A DNA stretch of 64,000 nucleotides from Macropodus opercularis (taxonomy: Eukaryota > Chordata > Actinopteri > Anabantiformes > Osphronemidae): the NCBI GenBank assembly GCA_030770545.1, contig CM061099.1, positions 18,377,501 to 18,441,500 of the forward strand, read 5' to 3'. The position numbers were made by a program, and so were the translations under genes. Positions within the stretch are counted from its first letter, which is position 1. The number at the start of each line of letters is the position of its first letter. The notes beneath the pieces were generated by a model. That model did not search any database, was not told where the DNA came from, and saw only the letters and a list, made by a program, of their open reading frames with translations. Positions 1 to 13,368 of this stretch are shown here, piece after piece.

Positions 1-3000
1 TCCCTAACATACAATGTAATAATACAACATGTTACATTGACAGGGGGTCCAAGAATACCAAGATTTTCAGTTGACCTGGCATCACACACTGGGACCATTC
101 CCTGTCTTACAATGAAAAAAAAGGAAACTTACGTTGACAGGGGGTCCCAAAATGCCAGGACTATACCCCCAACCTGGCATCACACACTGGGACCATTCCC
201 TGTCTTACAATGCAATACACAAAATAAAAAAAACAATAACCTTATATTGATAGGGGATCCCAGAATGCCAGGATTTTTAGTTTGACCGGGCATCACACAC
301 TGGGACCAAGTCCTATCGCGCAACTAAAAGTGAAGAAATCAATTAATAAAGACTTACCGTTACAGGGTGGCCAATAGTGCCAGCATTTGTCCTCAAACCT
401 GCAAAACACACTTTGACCATTCCCTAACATACAATGTAATACAACATGTTACATTGACAGGGGGTCCCAGAATACCAAGATTTTAAGATTGACCTGGCAT
501 CACACACTGGGACCATTCCCTGTCTAACAATGAAAAAAAAGGAAACTTGCGTTGACAGGGGGTCCCAGAATGCCAGGATTTTTACTTCGACCTGGCATCA
601 CACACTGAGACCATTTCATATCGTACAACATAAAGTATAGAAATTAATAAATAAAGACTTACCGTTACAGGGTGGCCAATAGTGCCAGCATTTGTCCTCA
701 GACCTGCAAAACACACTTTGACCATTCCCTAACATACAATGTAATACAACATGTTACATTGACAGGAGGTCTCAGAATGCCAGGATTTTCAGTTAACCTG
801 GCATCACACACTGGGACTATTCGCTGCCTTACAATGCAATACACAAAATTAAAAAAACAAACAATAACCTTACATTGACAGGGGGTCCCAGAATACCAAG
901 ATTTTCAGTTGACCTGGCATCACACACTGGGACCATTTCCTATCGTGCAACATAAAGTAAAGAAATTAATAAATAAAGACTTACCGTTACAGGGTGGCCA
1001 ATAGTGCCAGCATTTGTCCTCAGACCTGCAAAACACACTTTGACCATTCCCTAACATACAATGTAATACAACATGTTACATTGACAGGAGGTCTCAGAAT
1101 GCCAGGATTTTCAGTTGACCTGGCATCACACACTGGGACCATTTCCTATCGTGCAACTAAAAGTATAGAAATTAATAAATAAAGACTTACCGTTACAGGG
1201 TGGCCAATAGTGCTAGCATTTGTCCTAGGACCTACAAAACACGCTTTAACCATTCCCTAACATACAATGTAATACAACATGTTACATTGACAGGGGGTCC
1301 CAGAATGCCAGGATTTTCAGTTTGACCTGGAATCACACACTGGGACCATTCCCTGTCTTACAATGAAAAAAAAGGAAACTTACGTTGACAGGGGGTCCCG
1401 GAATGCCAGGACTATACCCCCAACCTGGCATCACACACTGGGACTATTCGCTGTCTTACAATGCAATACACAAAATTAAAGAAACAAACAATAACCTTAC
1501 ATTGACAGGGGGTCCCAGAATACCAAGATTTTCACTTGACCTGGCATCACACACTGGGACCATTCCCTGTCTTACAATGAAAAAAAAAGGAAACTTACGT
1601 TGACAGGGGGTCCCAGAATGCCAGGATTTTTACTTCGACCTGACATCACACACTGGGACCATTCCCTGTCTTACAATGAAAAAAAAAGGAAACTTACGTT
1701 GACAGGGGGTCCCAGTATGCCAGGATTTTTACTTCGACCTGGCATCACACACTGGGACCATTTCCTATCGTACAACATAAAGTATAGAAATTAATAAATA
1801 AAGACTTACCGTTACAGGGTGGCCAAAAGCGCCAGAATTTGTCCTAGGACCTGCAAAACACGCTTTGACCATTCCCTAACATACAATGTAATACAACATG
1901 TTACATTGACAGGGGGTCCCAGAATGCCAGGATTTTTACTTCGACCTGGCATCACACACTGGGACCATTCCCTGTCTTACAATGCAATACACAAAATTAA
2001 AGAAACAAACAATAACCTTACATTGACAGGGGGTCCCAGAATACCAAGATTTTCAGTTGACCTGGCATCACACACTGGGACCATTTCCTATCTTGCAACA
2101 TAAAGTATAGAAATTAATAAATAAAGACTTACCGTTACAGGGTGGCCAATAGTGCCAGCATTTGTCCTAGGACCTGCAAAACACGCTTTGACCATTCCCT
2201 AACATACAATGTAATACAACATGTTACATTGACAGGGGGTCCCAGAATGCCAGGATTTTTACTTCGACCTGGCATCACACACTGGGACCATTCCCTGTCT
2301 TACAATGCAATACAGAAAATAAAAAAAAACAATAACCTTACATTGACAGGGGGTCCCAGAATGCCAGGATTTTCAATTGACCTGGCATCACACACTGGGA
2401 CCATTCCCTGTCTTACAATGCAATACAGAAAATAAAAAAAAACAATAACCTTACATTGACAGGGGGTCCCAGAATGCCAGGACTATACCCCCAACCTGGC
2501 ATCACACACTGGGACCATTCCCTGTCTTACAATGCAATACACAAAATAAAAAAAACAATAACCTTATATTGATAGGGGGTCCCAGAATGCCAGGATTTTT
2601 ACTTCGACCTGGCATCACACACTGGGACCACTTCCTATCGTGCAACTAAAAGTGAAGGAATCAATTAATAAAGACTTACCGTCACAGGGTGGCCAATAGT
2701 GCCAGCATTTGTCCAAGGATGTTACATGTTACATTGACAGGAGGTCTCAGAATACCAGGATTTTCAGTTGACCTGGCATCACACACTGGGACCATTCCCT
2801 GTCTTACAATCCAATACACAAAATAAAAAAACAATAACCTTACATTGATAGGGGATCCCAAAATGCCAGGATTTTTTACTTCGACCTGGCATCACACACT
2901 GGGACCATTTCCTATCTTACAATGAAAAAAAACAATAACCTTACTTTGATAGGGGGTCCCAGAATGCCAGGATTTTCAGTTTGACCTGGCATCACACACT

Positions 3001-6000
3001 GGGACCCTTCCCTGTCTTACAATCCAATACACAAAATAAAAAAAACAAACAATAACCTTAGTTTGACAGGGGGTCCCAGAATGCCAGGATGTTTACTTCG
3101 ACCTGGCATCACACACTGGGACCATTTCCTATCGTGCAACTAAAAGTGAAGAAATTAATAAATAAAGACTTACCGTTACAGGGTGGCCAATAGTGCCAGC
3201 ATTTGTCCTAGGACCTGCAAAACACGCTTTGACCATTCCCTAACATACAATGTAATACAACATGTTACATTGACAGGAGGTTACAGAATACCAGGATTTT
3301 CAGTTGACCTGGCATCACACGCTGGGACCATTCCCTGTCTTACAATGCAATACACAAAATAAAAAAAAACAATAACCTTACATTGATAGGGGGTCCCAGA
3401 ATGCCAGGATTTTCAGTTTGACCTGGCATCACACACTGGGACCATTCCCTGTCTTACAATGAAAAAAAAAGGAAACTTACGTTGACAGGGGGTCCCAGAA
3501 AGCCAGGACTATACCCCCAACCTGGCATCACACACTGGGACCATTCCCTGCCTTACAATCCAATACACAAAATAAAAAAAACAACAACCTTACATTGATA
3601 GGGGGTCCCAGAATGCCAGGATTTTCAGTTTGACCTGGCATCACACACTGGGACCATTCCCTGTCTTACAATGAAAAAAAAAGGAAACTTACGTTGACAG
3701 GGGGTCCCAGAAAGCAAGGACTATACACCCAACCTGGCATCACACACTGGGACCATTTCCTATCGTGCAACAAAAAGTATAGAAATTAATAAATAAAGAC
3801 TTACCGTTACAGGGTGGCCAATAGTGCCAGCATTTGTCCTCAGACCTGCAAAACACGCTTTGACCATTCCCTAACATACAATGTAATACAACATGTTACA
3901 TTGATAGGGGATCCCAGAATGCCAGGATTTTTACTTCGACCTGACATCACACACTGGGACCATTCCCTGTCTTAAAATGAAAAAAAAAGGAAACTTACGT
4001 TGACAGGGGGTCCCAGAATGCCAGGACTATACCCCCAACCTAGCATCACACACTGGGACTATTTGCTGTCTTACAATGCAATACACAAAATTAAAGAAAC
4101 AAACAATAACCTTACATTGACAGGAGGTCCCAGAATACCAAGATTTTCAGTTGACCTGGCATCACACACTGGGACCATTCCCTGTCTTACAATGAAAAAA
4201 AAGGAAACTTACGTTGACAGGGTGTCCCAAAATGCCAGGACTATACCCCCAACCTGGCATCACACACTGGGACCAATCCCTGTCTTACAATGCAATACAG
4301 AAAATAAAAAAAAACAATAACCTTACATTGATAGGGGATCCCAGAATGCCAGGATTTTTTGTTTGACCGGGCATCACACACTGGGACCATTCCCTGTCTT
4401 ACAATCCAATACACAAAATAAAAAAACAATAACCTTACTTTGATAGGGGGTCCCAGAATGCCAGGATTTTCAGTTGACCTGGCATCACACACTGGGACCA
4501 TTTCCTATCGTGCAACTAAAAGTATAGAAATTAATAAATAAAGACTTACCGTTACAGGGTGGCCAATAGTGCCAGCATTTGTCCTAGGACCTGCAAAACA
4601 CGCTTTGACCGTTCCCCAACATACAATGTAATACAACATGTTACATTGACAGGGGGTCCCAGAATACCAAGATTTTCAGTTGACCTGGCATCACACACTG
4701 GGACCATTTCCTATCTTACAATGAAAAAAAACAATAACCTTACTTTGATAGGGGGTCCCAGAATGCCAGGATTTTTACTTCGACCTGGCATCACACAGTG
4801 GGACCATTTCCTATCGTGCAACTTAAAGTATAGAAATTAATAAATAAAGACTTACCGTTACAGGGTGGCCAATAGTGCCAGCATTTGTCCTCAGACCAGC
4901 AAAACACACTTAGACCATTCCCTAACATACAATGTAATACAACATGTTACATTGACAGGAGGTCCCAGAATGCCGGGATTTTCAGTTGACCTGGCATCAC
5001 ACACTGGGACCATTTCCTATCGTGCAACTAAAAGTGAAGAAATCAATTAATACAGACTTACCGTCACAGGGTGGCCAATAGTGCCAGCATTTGTCCTCAG
5101 ACCTGCAAAACACACTTAGACCATTCCCTGTCTTACAATGCAATACAGAAAATAAAAAAAAAATAACCTTACATTGATAGGGGATCCCAGAATGCCAGGA
5201 TTTTCAGTTTGACCTGGCATCACACACTGGGACCATTTCCTATCGTGCAACTAAAAGTGAAGAAATCAATTAATACAGACTTACCGTCACAGGGTGGCCA
5301 ATAGTGCCAGCATTTGTCCTCAGACCTGCAAAACACACTTAGACCATTCCCTGTCTTACAATGAAAAAAAAGAAAACTTATGTTGACAGGGGGTCCCAGA
5401 ATGCCAGGACTATACCCCCAACCTGGCATCACACACTGGGACCATTCCCTGTCTTACAATCCAATACACAAAAAAAAACAAAAAAAACAAAACCTTACAT
5501 TGACAGGGGATCCCAGAATGCCAGGATTTTTACTTCGACCTGGCATCACACACTGGGACCATTTCCTATCGTGCAACTAAAAGTACAGAAATTAATAAAT
5601 AAAGACTTACCGTTACAGGGTGGCCAATGGTGCCAGCATTTGTCCTCAGACCTGCAAAACACGCTTTGACCATTCCCTAACATACAATGTAATACAACAT
5701 GTTACATTGACAGGGGGTCCCAGAATGCCAGGATTTTCAGTTTGACCTGGAATCACACACTGGGACCATTCCCTGTCTTACAATGAAAAAAAAGGAAACT
5801 TACGTTGACAGGGGGTCCCAGAATGCCAGGACTATACCCCCAACCTGGCATCACACACTGGGACCATTCCCTGTCTTACAATGCAATAAACAAAATAAAA
5901 AAAACAATAACCTTATATTGATTGGGGGTCCCAGAATGCCAGGATTTTTACTTCGACCTGGCATCACACACTGAGACCATTTCCTATCATGCAACATAAA

Positions 6001-6960
6001 GTACAGAAATTAATAAATAAAGACTTACCGTTACAGGGTGGCCAATAGTGCCAGCATTTGTCCTCAGACCTGCAAAACACGCTTTGACCATTCCCTAACA
6101 TACAATGTAATACAACATGTTACATTGATAGGGGGTCCCAGAATACCAAGATTTTAAGTTGACCTGGCATCACACACTGGGACCATTCCCTGTCTTACAA
6201 TGGAAAAAAAAGGAAACTTACGTTGACAGGGGGTCCCAGAATGCCAGGACTATACCCCCAACCTGGCATCACACACTGGGACCATTCACTGTCTTACAAG
6301 CCAATACACAAAATAAAAAAAACAATAACCTTACTTTGATAGGAGATCCCAGAATGCCAGGATTTTTACTTCGACCTGACAACACACACTGGGACCATTC
6401 CCTGTCTTAAAATGAAAAAAAAAACAATAACCTTACTTTGATAGGGGGTCCCAGAATGCCAGGATTTTTAGTTGACCTGGCATCACACACTGGGACCATT
6501 TCCTATCGTGCAACTAAAAGTATAGAAATTAATAAATAAAGACTTACCGTTACAGGGTGGCCAATAGTGCCAGCATTTGTCCTAGGACCTGCAAAACACG
6601 CTTTGACCATTCCCTAACATACAATGTAATACAACATGTTACATTGACAGGGGGTCCCAGAATACCAAGATTTTCAGTTGACCTGGCATCACACACTGGG
6701 ACCATTCCCTGTCTTACAATGAAAAAAAAGGAAACTTACGTTGACAGGGGGTCCCAGAATGCCAGGACTATACCCCCAACCTGGCATCACACACTGGGAC
6801 CATTCCCTGTCTTACAATCCAATACACAAAATAAAAAAAACAATAACCTTACATTGATAGGCGATCCCAGAATGCCAGGATTTTTACTTCGACCTGGCAT
6901 CGCACACTGGGACCATTTCCTATCGTGCAAAATCAAGGAATTCAATTAATAAAGACTTAC
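1..6960. repeat. Satellite array, segment 1 (A/B micro-exon-like modules)
   Basis: Tandem modules of about 95-115 bp. Type A carries ACAGGGGGTCCCAGAATGCC and ends CACTGGGACCATTCCCTG. Type B carries ACAGGGTGGCCAATAGTGCC and ends GCTTTGACCATTCCCTAA. The two align along their length, so they share an ancestor. Spacers come in four kinds: an A-run with GGAAAC (27-28 nt), a longer AT-rich one containing CAATACACAAAAT (about 42 nt), one containing AGAAATTAATAAATAAAG (45 nt), and TAATACAACATG after type B. Typical order is B, then several A, then the 45-nt spacer, then B again. Short plus-strand ORFs recur in every copy because the sequence recurs; they show no protein-family features. No gene is seen in this segment. 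Confidence 0.95.
2345..2412. repeat. Exemplar type A module with imperfect stem-loop
   Basis: A clean example of the hairpin inside type A modules. On the plus strand GACAGGG pairs with CCCTGTC, TCCCAG with CTGGGA, and ATGCCAGG with CCTGGCAT. That is 21 pairs broken by two asymmetric internal loops (GG against CCATT, A against CACACA), closed by a loop of about 12 nt. The same arms are visible in most A modules. In copies reading AATACCAAG the upper stem is weakened without compensating changes, so I see no covariation. Type B is much less palindromic. Whether the structure has a role is unknown. Confidence 0.7.
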
Positions 6961-8290
6961 CTTCATAAATGCTGTCTTTTTTTCCTGGGATGTCGGGCAA
7001 AACCAAAGAGCAGTCTGCCTCATAGCGGTAGCAAGGAGCCATGCATTTAGTTTGCATAGCATGCAATGACGAGGCCAGTTACCGCCTTGGGAACTGGCAA
7101 ATTAGAAAAAGCAAAATGGAAAAACATTTGAATATTCCAATTTAAGATATGTATTTCTATAATATACTAGAAAATAAATACAATGTTAAACAATCACTGA
7201 CCTAAGTGTAAAGAGGACCACAAAACAGCACCAGTACATGACAACAAAACACTCCTTTCTGTAACTGCATGTTTCCCCTGTGATGCAGAGCGACGAGGTG
7301 CCGCTACGACAGCCCGCAATCACCAAATCAACCATATACTGAAGCGAAGGCACAACAGGTTTTGTCCAATCTTCACTCATTTCTTTAGAAAACATGTTAA
7401 ATACTAGCTATTGTCTTTTACTGAACAATATTAGCATACTTACTACACTGAAAAAGGTGCTCACAGCAAAATACACACATCTAAAGTGTTCTAGCATCTA
7501 TAGTCCCTCTTCAACCAATGACCCAAACAACTTTCACGGGATTAAAAACGGCAGAAAATTACCTCTGCAAATTGGCTAATGTGTCTAACGCTAAATGCTA
7601 ATGCTAATTCTACCTGGTTACCGTTACTAAGCACAAACTTAAACCTAAACTTAGTAAACATAGCACCCTAAGAGGATAAAATACATTTTCGATTATATGG
7701 ATAATATTCCTAAAACAATGCTGGCATACTGTGATAAATCCGATCACTGAGTCCATACTCACTTTGGAAGATGATGCACTTTATCGTCCCGCCTGACCGC
7801 TCTACGTCTGTCTCTTCTTTGGCTCCTCACGACATCCCAGTATAAACGACCAGTCCGCCCCCTAGCGGTAGCTACCAGTCTTGCATTTAGTTTACGTGGC
7901 ATGCAATGACGTGGGGCGTAGCCCTGGGAACTGGTACATTAGACAAAGCAAAAATGGAAAACATTTGAATATTCCACTTTAAATTATGCATTTCTGAAAT
8001 ATATTTAAAACTAAATATAAACACTGACAGGGCGGCCCAAATGCTTAAGAAATGATCAGTGACACCACTATGACCACAAAACAGCATGAGTACATGACAA
8101 CAAAATACTGGCGTTTCTGTGATTGCATGTGTGTGATGCAGAGCCACAATAGAGGCCGCTACGTCAGCCCACAATCACCACATCAACCATATAATGAAGC
8201 TAAGCACAACAGCTGTCGCCGGTGCTTCACTTACAGGACTTGCTTAGAAAATATGTTAAATAGCAATGCACCATTCCCTAACTCACAATG
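6961..8290 (-). repeat. 1.3 kb interspersed block, copy 1
   Basis: A non-satellite block inside the array, bounded on the left by the 45-nt-type spacer ending GACTTAC and on the right by TCACAATG. It contains two diverged halves (about 6961-7450 and 7840-8290) sharing a GCATTTAGTTT...GCAATGACG core, so it arose by an older internal duplication. On the minus strand the left half has an exon-like segment with acceptor, open frame and GAAG/GTAAGT donor. In this copy the exon's first part differs from other copies (GACGAGGCCAGTTACC instead of GATGAGGAGCGCAGCC). The minus strand also has a strong GTGAGT donor near 7761. No complete gene is recognised. Confidence 0.85.
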
Positions 8291-11200
8291 AAAAAAAAGG
8301 AAACTTACATTGATAGGGGGTCCCAGAATGCCAGGATTTTTACTTCGAATCGGCATCACACACTGAGACCATTCATATCGAGAAACATAAAATGAAGAAA
8401 GTAATTAATAAAGACTTACCGTCACAGGGTGGCCAATAGTGCCAGCATGTGTCCTCAGACCTGCAAAACACGCTTTGACCATTCCCTAACATACAATGTA
8501 ATACAACATGTTACATTGACAGGGGGTCCCAGAATGCCAGGATTTTCAGTTGACCTGGCATCACACACTGGGACCATTCCCTATCGTGCAACATAACGTG
8601 AAGAAATCAATTAATAAAGACTTACCGTCACAGGGTGGCCAATAGTGCCAGCATTTGTCCTAGGACCTGCAAAACACGCTTTGACCATTCCCTAACATAC
8701 AATGTAAAAAAACATGTTACATTGACAGGGGGTCCCAGAATGCCAGGATTTTCAGTTTGAACCTGGAATCACACACTGGGACCATTCCCTGTCTTAAAAT
8801 GAAAAAAAAACAATAACCTTACTTTGATGGGGGGTCCCAGAATGCCAGGATTTTAAGATTGACCTGGCCTCACACACTGGGACCATTCCCTGTCTTAAAA
8901 TGAAAAAAAAAACAATAACCTTACTTTGATGGAGGTCCCAGAATACCAAGATTTTCAGTTGACCTGGCATCACACACTGGGACCATTCCCTGTCTTACAA
9001 TGAAAAAAAAGGAAACTTGCGTTGACAGGGGGTCCCAGAATGCCAGGATTTTTACTTTGACCTGACATCACACACTTGGACCATTCCCTGTCTTAAAATG
9101 AAAAAAAAGGAAACTTACGTTGACAGGGGGTCCCAGAATGCCAGGACTATACCCCCAACCTGGCATCACACACTGGGACCATTCCCTGTCTTACAATGCA
9201 ATACACAAAATAAAAAAAAACAATAACCTTATATTGATAGGGGATCCCAGAATGCAAGGATTTTTACTTCGACCTGGCATCACACACTGGGACCATTTCC
9301 TATCGTGCAACATAAAGTACAGAAATTAATAAATAAAGACTTACCGTTACAGGGTGGCCAATAGTGCTAGCATTTGTCCTAGGACCTGCAAAACACGCTT
9401 TAACCATTCCCTAACATACAATGTAATACAACATGTTACATTGACAGGAGGTCTCAGAATACCAGGATTTTCAGTTGACCTGGCATCACACGCTGGGACC
9501 ATTCCCTGTCTTACAATGAAAAAAAAGGAAACTTACGTTGACAGGGGGTCCCAGAATGCCAGGACTATACCCCCAACCTGGCATCACACACTGGGACTAT
9601 TCGCTGTCTTACAATGCAATACACAAAATTAAAGAAACAATCAATAACCTTACATTGACAGGAGGTCCCAGAATACCAAGATTTTCAGTTGACCTGGCAT
9701 CACACGCTGGGACCATTCCCTGTCTTACAATGAAAAAAAAAAGGAAACTTACGTTGACAGGGGGTCCCAGAATGCCAGGATTTTTACTTCGACCTGGCAT
9801 CACACACTGGGACCATTTCCTATCACGCAACATAAAGTATAGAAATTGTTAAATAATAAAGACTTACCGTTACAGGGTGGCCAATAGTGCCAGCATTTGT
9901 CCTAGGACCTGCAAAACACGCTTTGACCATTCCCTAACATACAATGTAATAATATAACATGTTACATTGATAGGGGATCCCAGAATGCCAGGATTTTTAC
10001 TTCGACCTGACATCACACACTGGGACCAATCCCTGTCTTACAATGAAAAAAAAAAAAACTTACATTGACAGGGGGTCCCAGAATGCCAGGATTTCAAGAT
10101 TGACCTGGCATCACACACTGGGACCATTCCCTGTCTTACAATGAAAAAAAAGGAAACTTACGTTGACAGGGGGTCTCAGAATGCCAGGATTTTTACTTCG
10201 ACCTGGCATCACACACTGGGACCATTTCCTATTGCGCAACATAAAGTATAGAAATTAATAAATAAAGACTTACTGTTACAGGGTGGCCAATAGTGCCAGC
10301 ATTTGTCCTAGGACCTGCAAAACACGCTTTGACCATTCCCTAAGATACAATGTAATAAAACATGTTACATTGACAGGGGGTCCCAGAATGCCAGGATTTT
10401 CAGTTTGACCTGGAATCACACACTGGGACCATTCCCTGTCTTACAATGAAAAAAAAGGAAACTTACATTGAAAGGGGGTCCCAGAATGCCAGGACTATAC
10501 CACCAACCTGGCATCACACACTGGGACCATTCCCTGTCTTATAATCCAATACACAAAATAAAAAAACAATAACCTTACATTGATAGGGGATCCCAAAATG
10601 CCAGGATTTTTACTTCGACCTGGCATCACACACTGGGACCATTTCCTATCGTGCAACTAAAAGTGAAGAAATTAATAAATAAAGACTTACCATTACAGGG
10701 TGGCCAATAGTGCCAGCATTTGTCCTCAGACCTGCAAAACACACTTTGACCATTCCCTAACATACAATGTAATAATATAACATGTCACATTGATAGGGGA
10801 TCCCAGAATGCCAGGATTTTTACTTCGACCTGACATCACACACTGGGACCAATCCCTGTCTTACAATGAAAAAAAAGAAAACTTACATTGACAGGGGGTC
10901 CCAGAATGCCAGGATTTCAAGATTGACCTGGCATCACACACTGGGACCATTCCCTGTCTTACAATGAAAAAAAAGGAAACTTACGTTGACAGGGGGTCCC
11001 AGAATACCAAGATTTTCAGTTGACCTGGCATCACACACTGGGACCATTTCCTATCGTGCAACATAAAGTATAGAAATTAATAAATAAAGACTTACCATTA
11101 CAGGGTGGCCAATAGTGCCAGCATTTGTCCTAGGACCTGCAAAACACGCTTTGACCATTCCCTAACATACATTGTAATACAACATGTTACATTGACAGGG

Positions 11201-12047
11201 GGTCCCAGAATGCCAGGATTTTCAGTTTGACCTGGAATCACACACTGGGACCATTCCCTGTCTTAAAATGAAAAAAAAAAACCAATACCCTAACTTTGAC
11301 AGGGGGTCCCACAATGCCAGGACTATACCCCCAACCTGGCATCACACACTGGGACCATTCCCTGTCTTACAATCCAATACACAAAATAAAAAAAAATACC
11401 TTACATTGATAGGGGATCCCAGAATGCCAGGATTTTCAGTTTGACCTGGCATCACACACTGGGACCATTCCCTGTCTTACAATGAAAAAAAAGGAAACTT
11501 ACGTTGACAGGGGATCCCAGAATGCCAGGACTATACCCCCAACCTGGCATCACACACTGGGACTGTTCACTGTCTTACAATGCAATACACAAAATTAAAG
11601 AAACAAACAATAACCTTAAATTGACAGGGGGTCCCAGAATGCCAGGATTTTCAGTTGACCTGGCATCACACAGTGGGACCATTTCCTTTCTTGCAACATA
11701 AAGTATAGAAATTAATAAATAAAGACTTACCGTCACAGGGTGGCCAATAGTGCCAGCATTTGTCCTCAGACCTGCAAAACACACTTAGACCATTCCCTGT
11801 CTTACAATGAAAAAAAAAAGGAAACTTACGTTGACAGGGGGTCCCACAATGCCAGGACTATACCCCCAACCTGGCATCACACACTGGGACCATTCCCTGT
11901 CTTACAATCCAATACACAAAATAAAAAAAAATACCTTACATTGATAGGCGATCCCAGAATGCCAGGATTTTTACTTCGACCAGGTATCGCACACTAGAAC
12001 CATTTCCTATCGTGCAAAATCAAGGAATTCAATTAATAAAGACTTAC
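8291..12047. repeat. Satellite array, segment 2
   Basis: Same A/B modules and spacers as segment 1. Individual modules carry private substitutions and A-run length changes, consistent with ongoing unequal exchange. No gene is seen. Confidence 0.95.
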
Positions 12048-13368
12048 CTTCTTAAATGCTGTCTTTTTTTCCTGGGATGCCGGGCAAAACCAAAGAGCAG
12101 TCTGCCTCATACCGGTAGCAAGGAGCCATGCATTTAGTTTGCATAGCACGCAATGATGAGGAGCGCAGCCTTGGGAACTGGCAAATTAGAAAAAGCAAAA
12201 TGGAAAAACATTTGAATATTCCAATTTAAGATATGTATTTCTATAATATACTAGAAAATAAATACAATGTTAAACAATCACTGACCTAAGTGTAAAGAGG
12301 ACCACAAAACAGCACCAGTACATGACAACAAAACACTCCTTTCTGTAACTGCATGTTTCCCCTGTGATGCAGAGCGACGAGGTGCCGCTACGACAGCCCG
12401 CAATCACCAAATCAACCATATACTGAAGCGAAGGCACAACAGGTTTTGTCCAATCTTCACTCATTTCTTTAGAAAACATGTTAAATACTAGCTATTGTCT
12501 TTTACTGAACAATATTAGCATACTTACTACACTGAAAAAGGTGCTCACAGCAAAATACACACATCTAAAGTGTTCTAGCATCTATAGTCCCTCTTCAACC
12601 AATGACCCAAACAACTTTCACGGGATTAAAAACGGCAGAAAATTACCTCTGCAAATTGGCTAATGTGTCTAACGCTAAATGCTAATGCTACCTGGTTACC
12701 GTTACTAAGGACAAACTTAAACCTAAACTTAGTAAACATAGCACCCTAAGTGGATAAAATACATTTTCGATTATATGGATAATATTCCTAAAACAATGCT
12801 GGCATACTGTGATAAATCCGATCACTGAGTCCATACTCACTTTGGAAGATGATGCACTTTATCGTCCCGCCTGACCGCTCTACGTCTGTCTCTTCTTTGG
12901 CTCCTCACGACATCCCAGTACAAACGACCAGTCCGCCCCCTAGCGGTAGCTGCCAGTCTTGCATTTAGTTTACGTGGCATGCAATGACGTGGAGCGTAGC
13001 CCTGGGAACTGGTACATTAGACAAAGCAAAAATGGAAAACATTTGAATATTCCACTTTAAATTATGCATTTCTGAAATATATTTAAAACTAAATATAAAC
13101 ACTGACAGGGCGGCCCAAATGCTTAAGAAATTATCAGTGACACCACTATGACCACAAAACAGCATGAGTACATGACAACAAAATACTGGCGTGTCTGTGA
13201 TTGCATGTGTGTGATGCAGAGCCACAATAGAGGCCGCTACGTCAGCCCACAATCACCACATCAACCATATAATGAAGCTAAGCACAACAGCTGTCGCCGG
13301 TGCTTCACTTACAGGACTTGCTTAGAAAATATGTTAAATAGCAATGGACCATTCCTTGACTCACAATG
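12048..13368 (-). repeat. 1.3 kb interspersed block, copy 2
   Basis: Nearly the same sequence as the block at 26428-27748, with few differences (CTTCTTAAATG instead of CTTCATAAATG at the donor-side end, GTGTCTGTG instead of GTTTCTGTG near 13192). It lacks a 6-bp piece (TAATTC) present in copy 1 near 7605. It sits between satellite segments with the same junctions as the other copies, so block and satellite have been amplified together. Confidence 0.85.

Noticed and set aside
1571..1598. 27-28-nt GT...AG spacers as real introns on their own
   Set aside because: Shorter than any intron I know to be spliced in vertebrates; only the 42-45-nt spacers or skipped combinations could be.
1..6960. Possible CRISPR-like array (regular repeats with spacers)
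   Set aside because: Repeats are about 70 nt and diverged, spacers are only a few recurring AT-rich types, there are no cas genes, and the host is a vertebrate.
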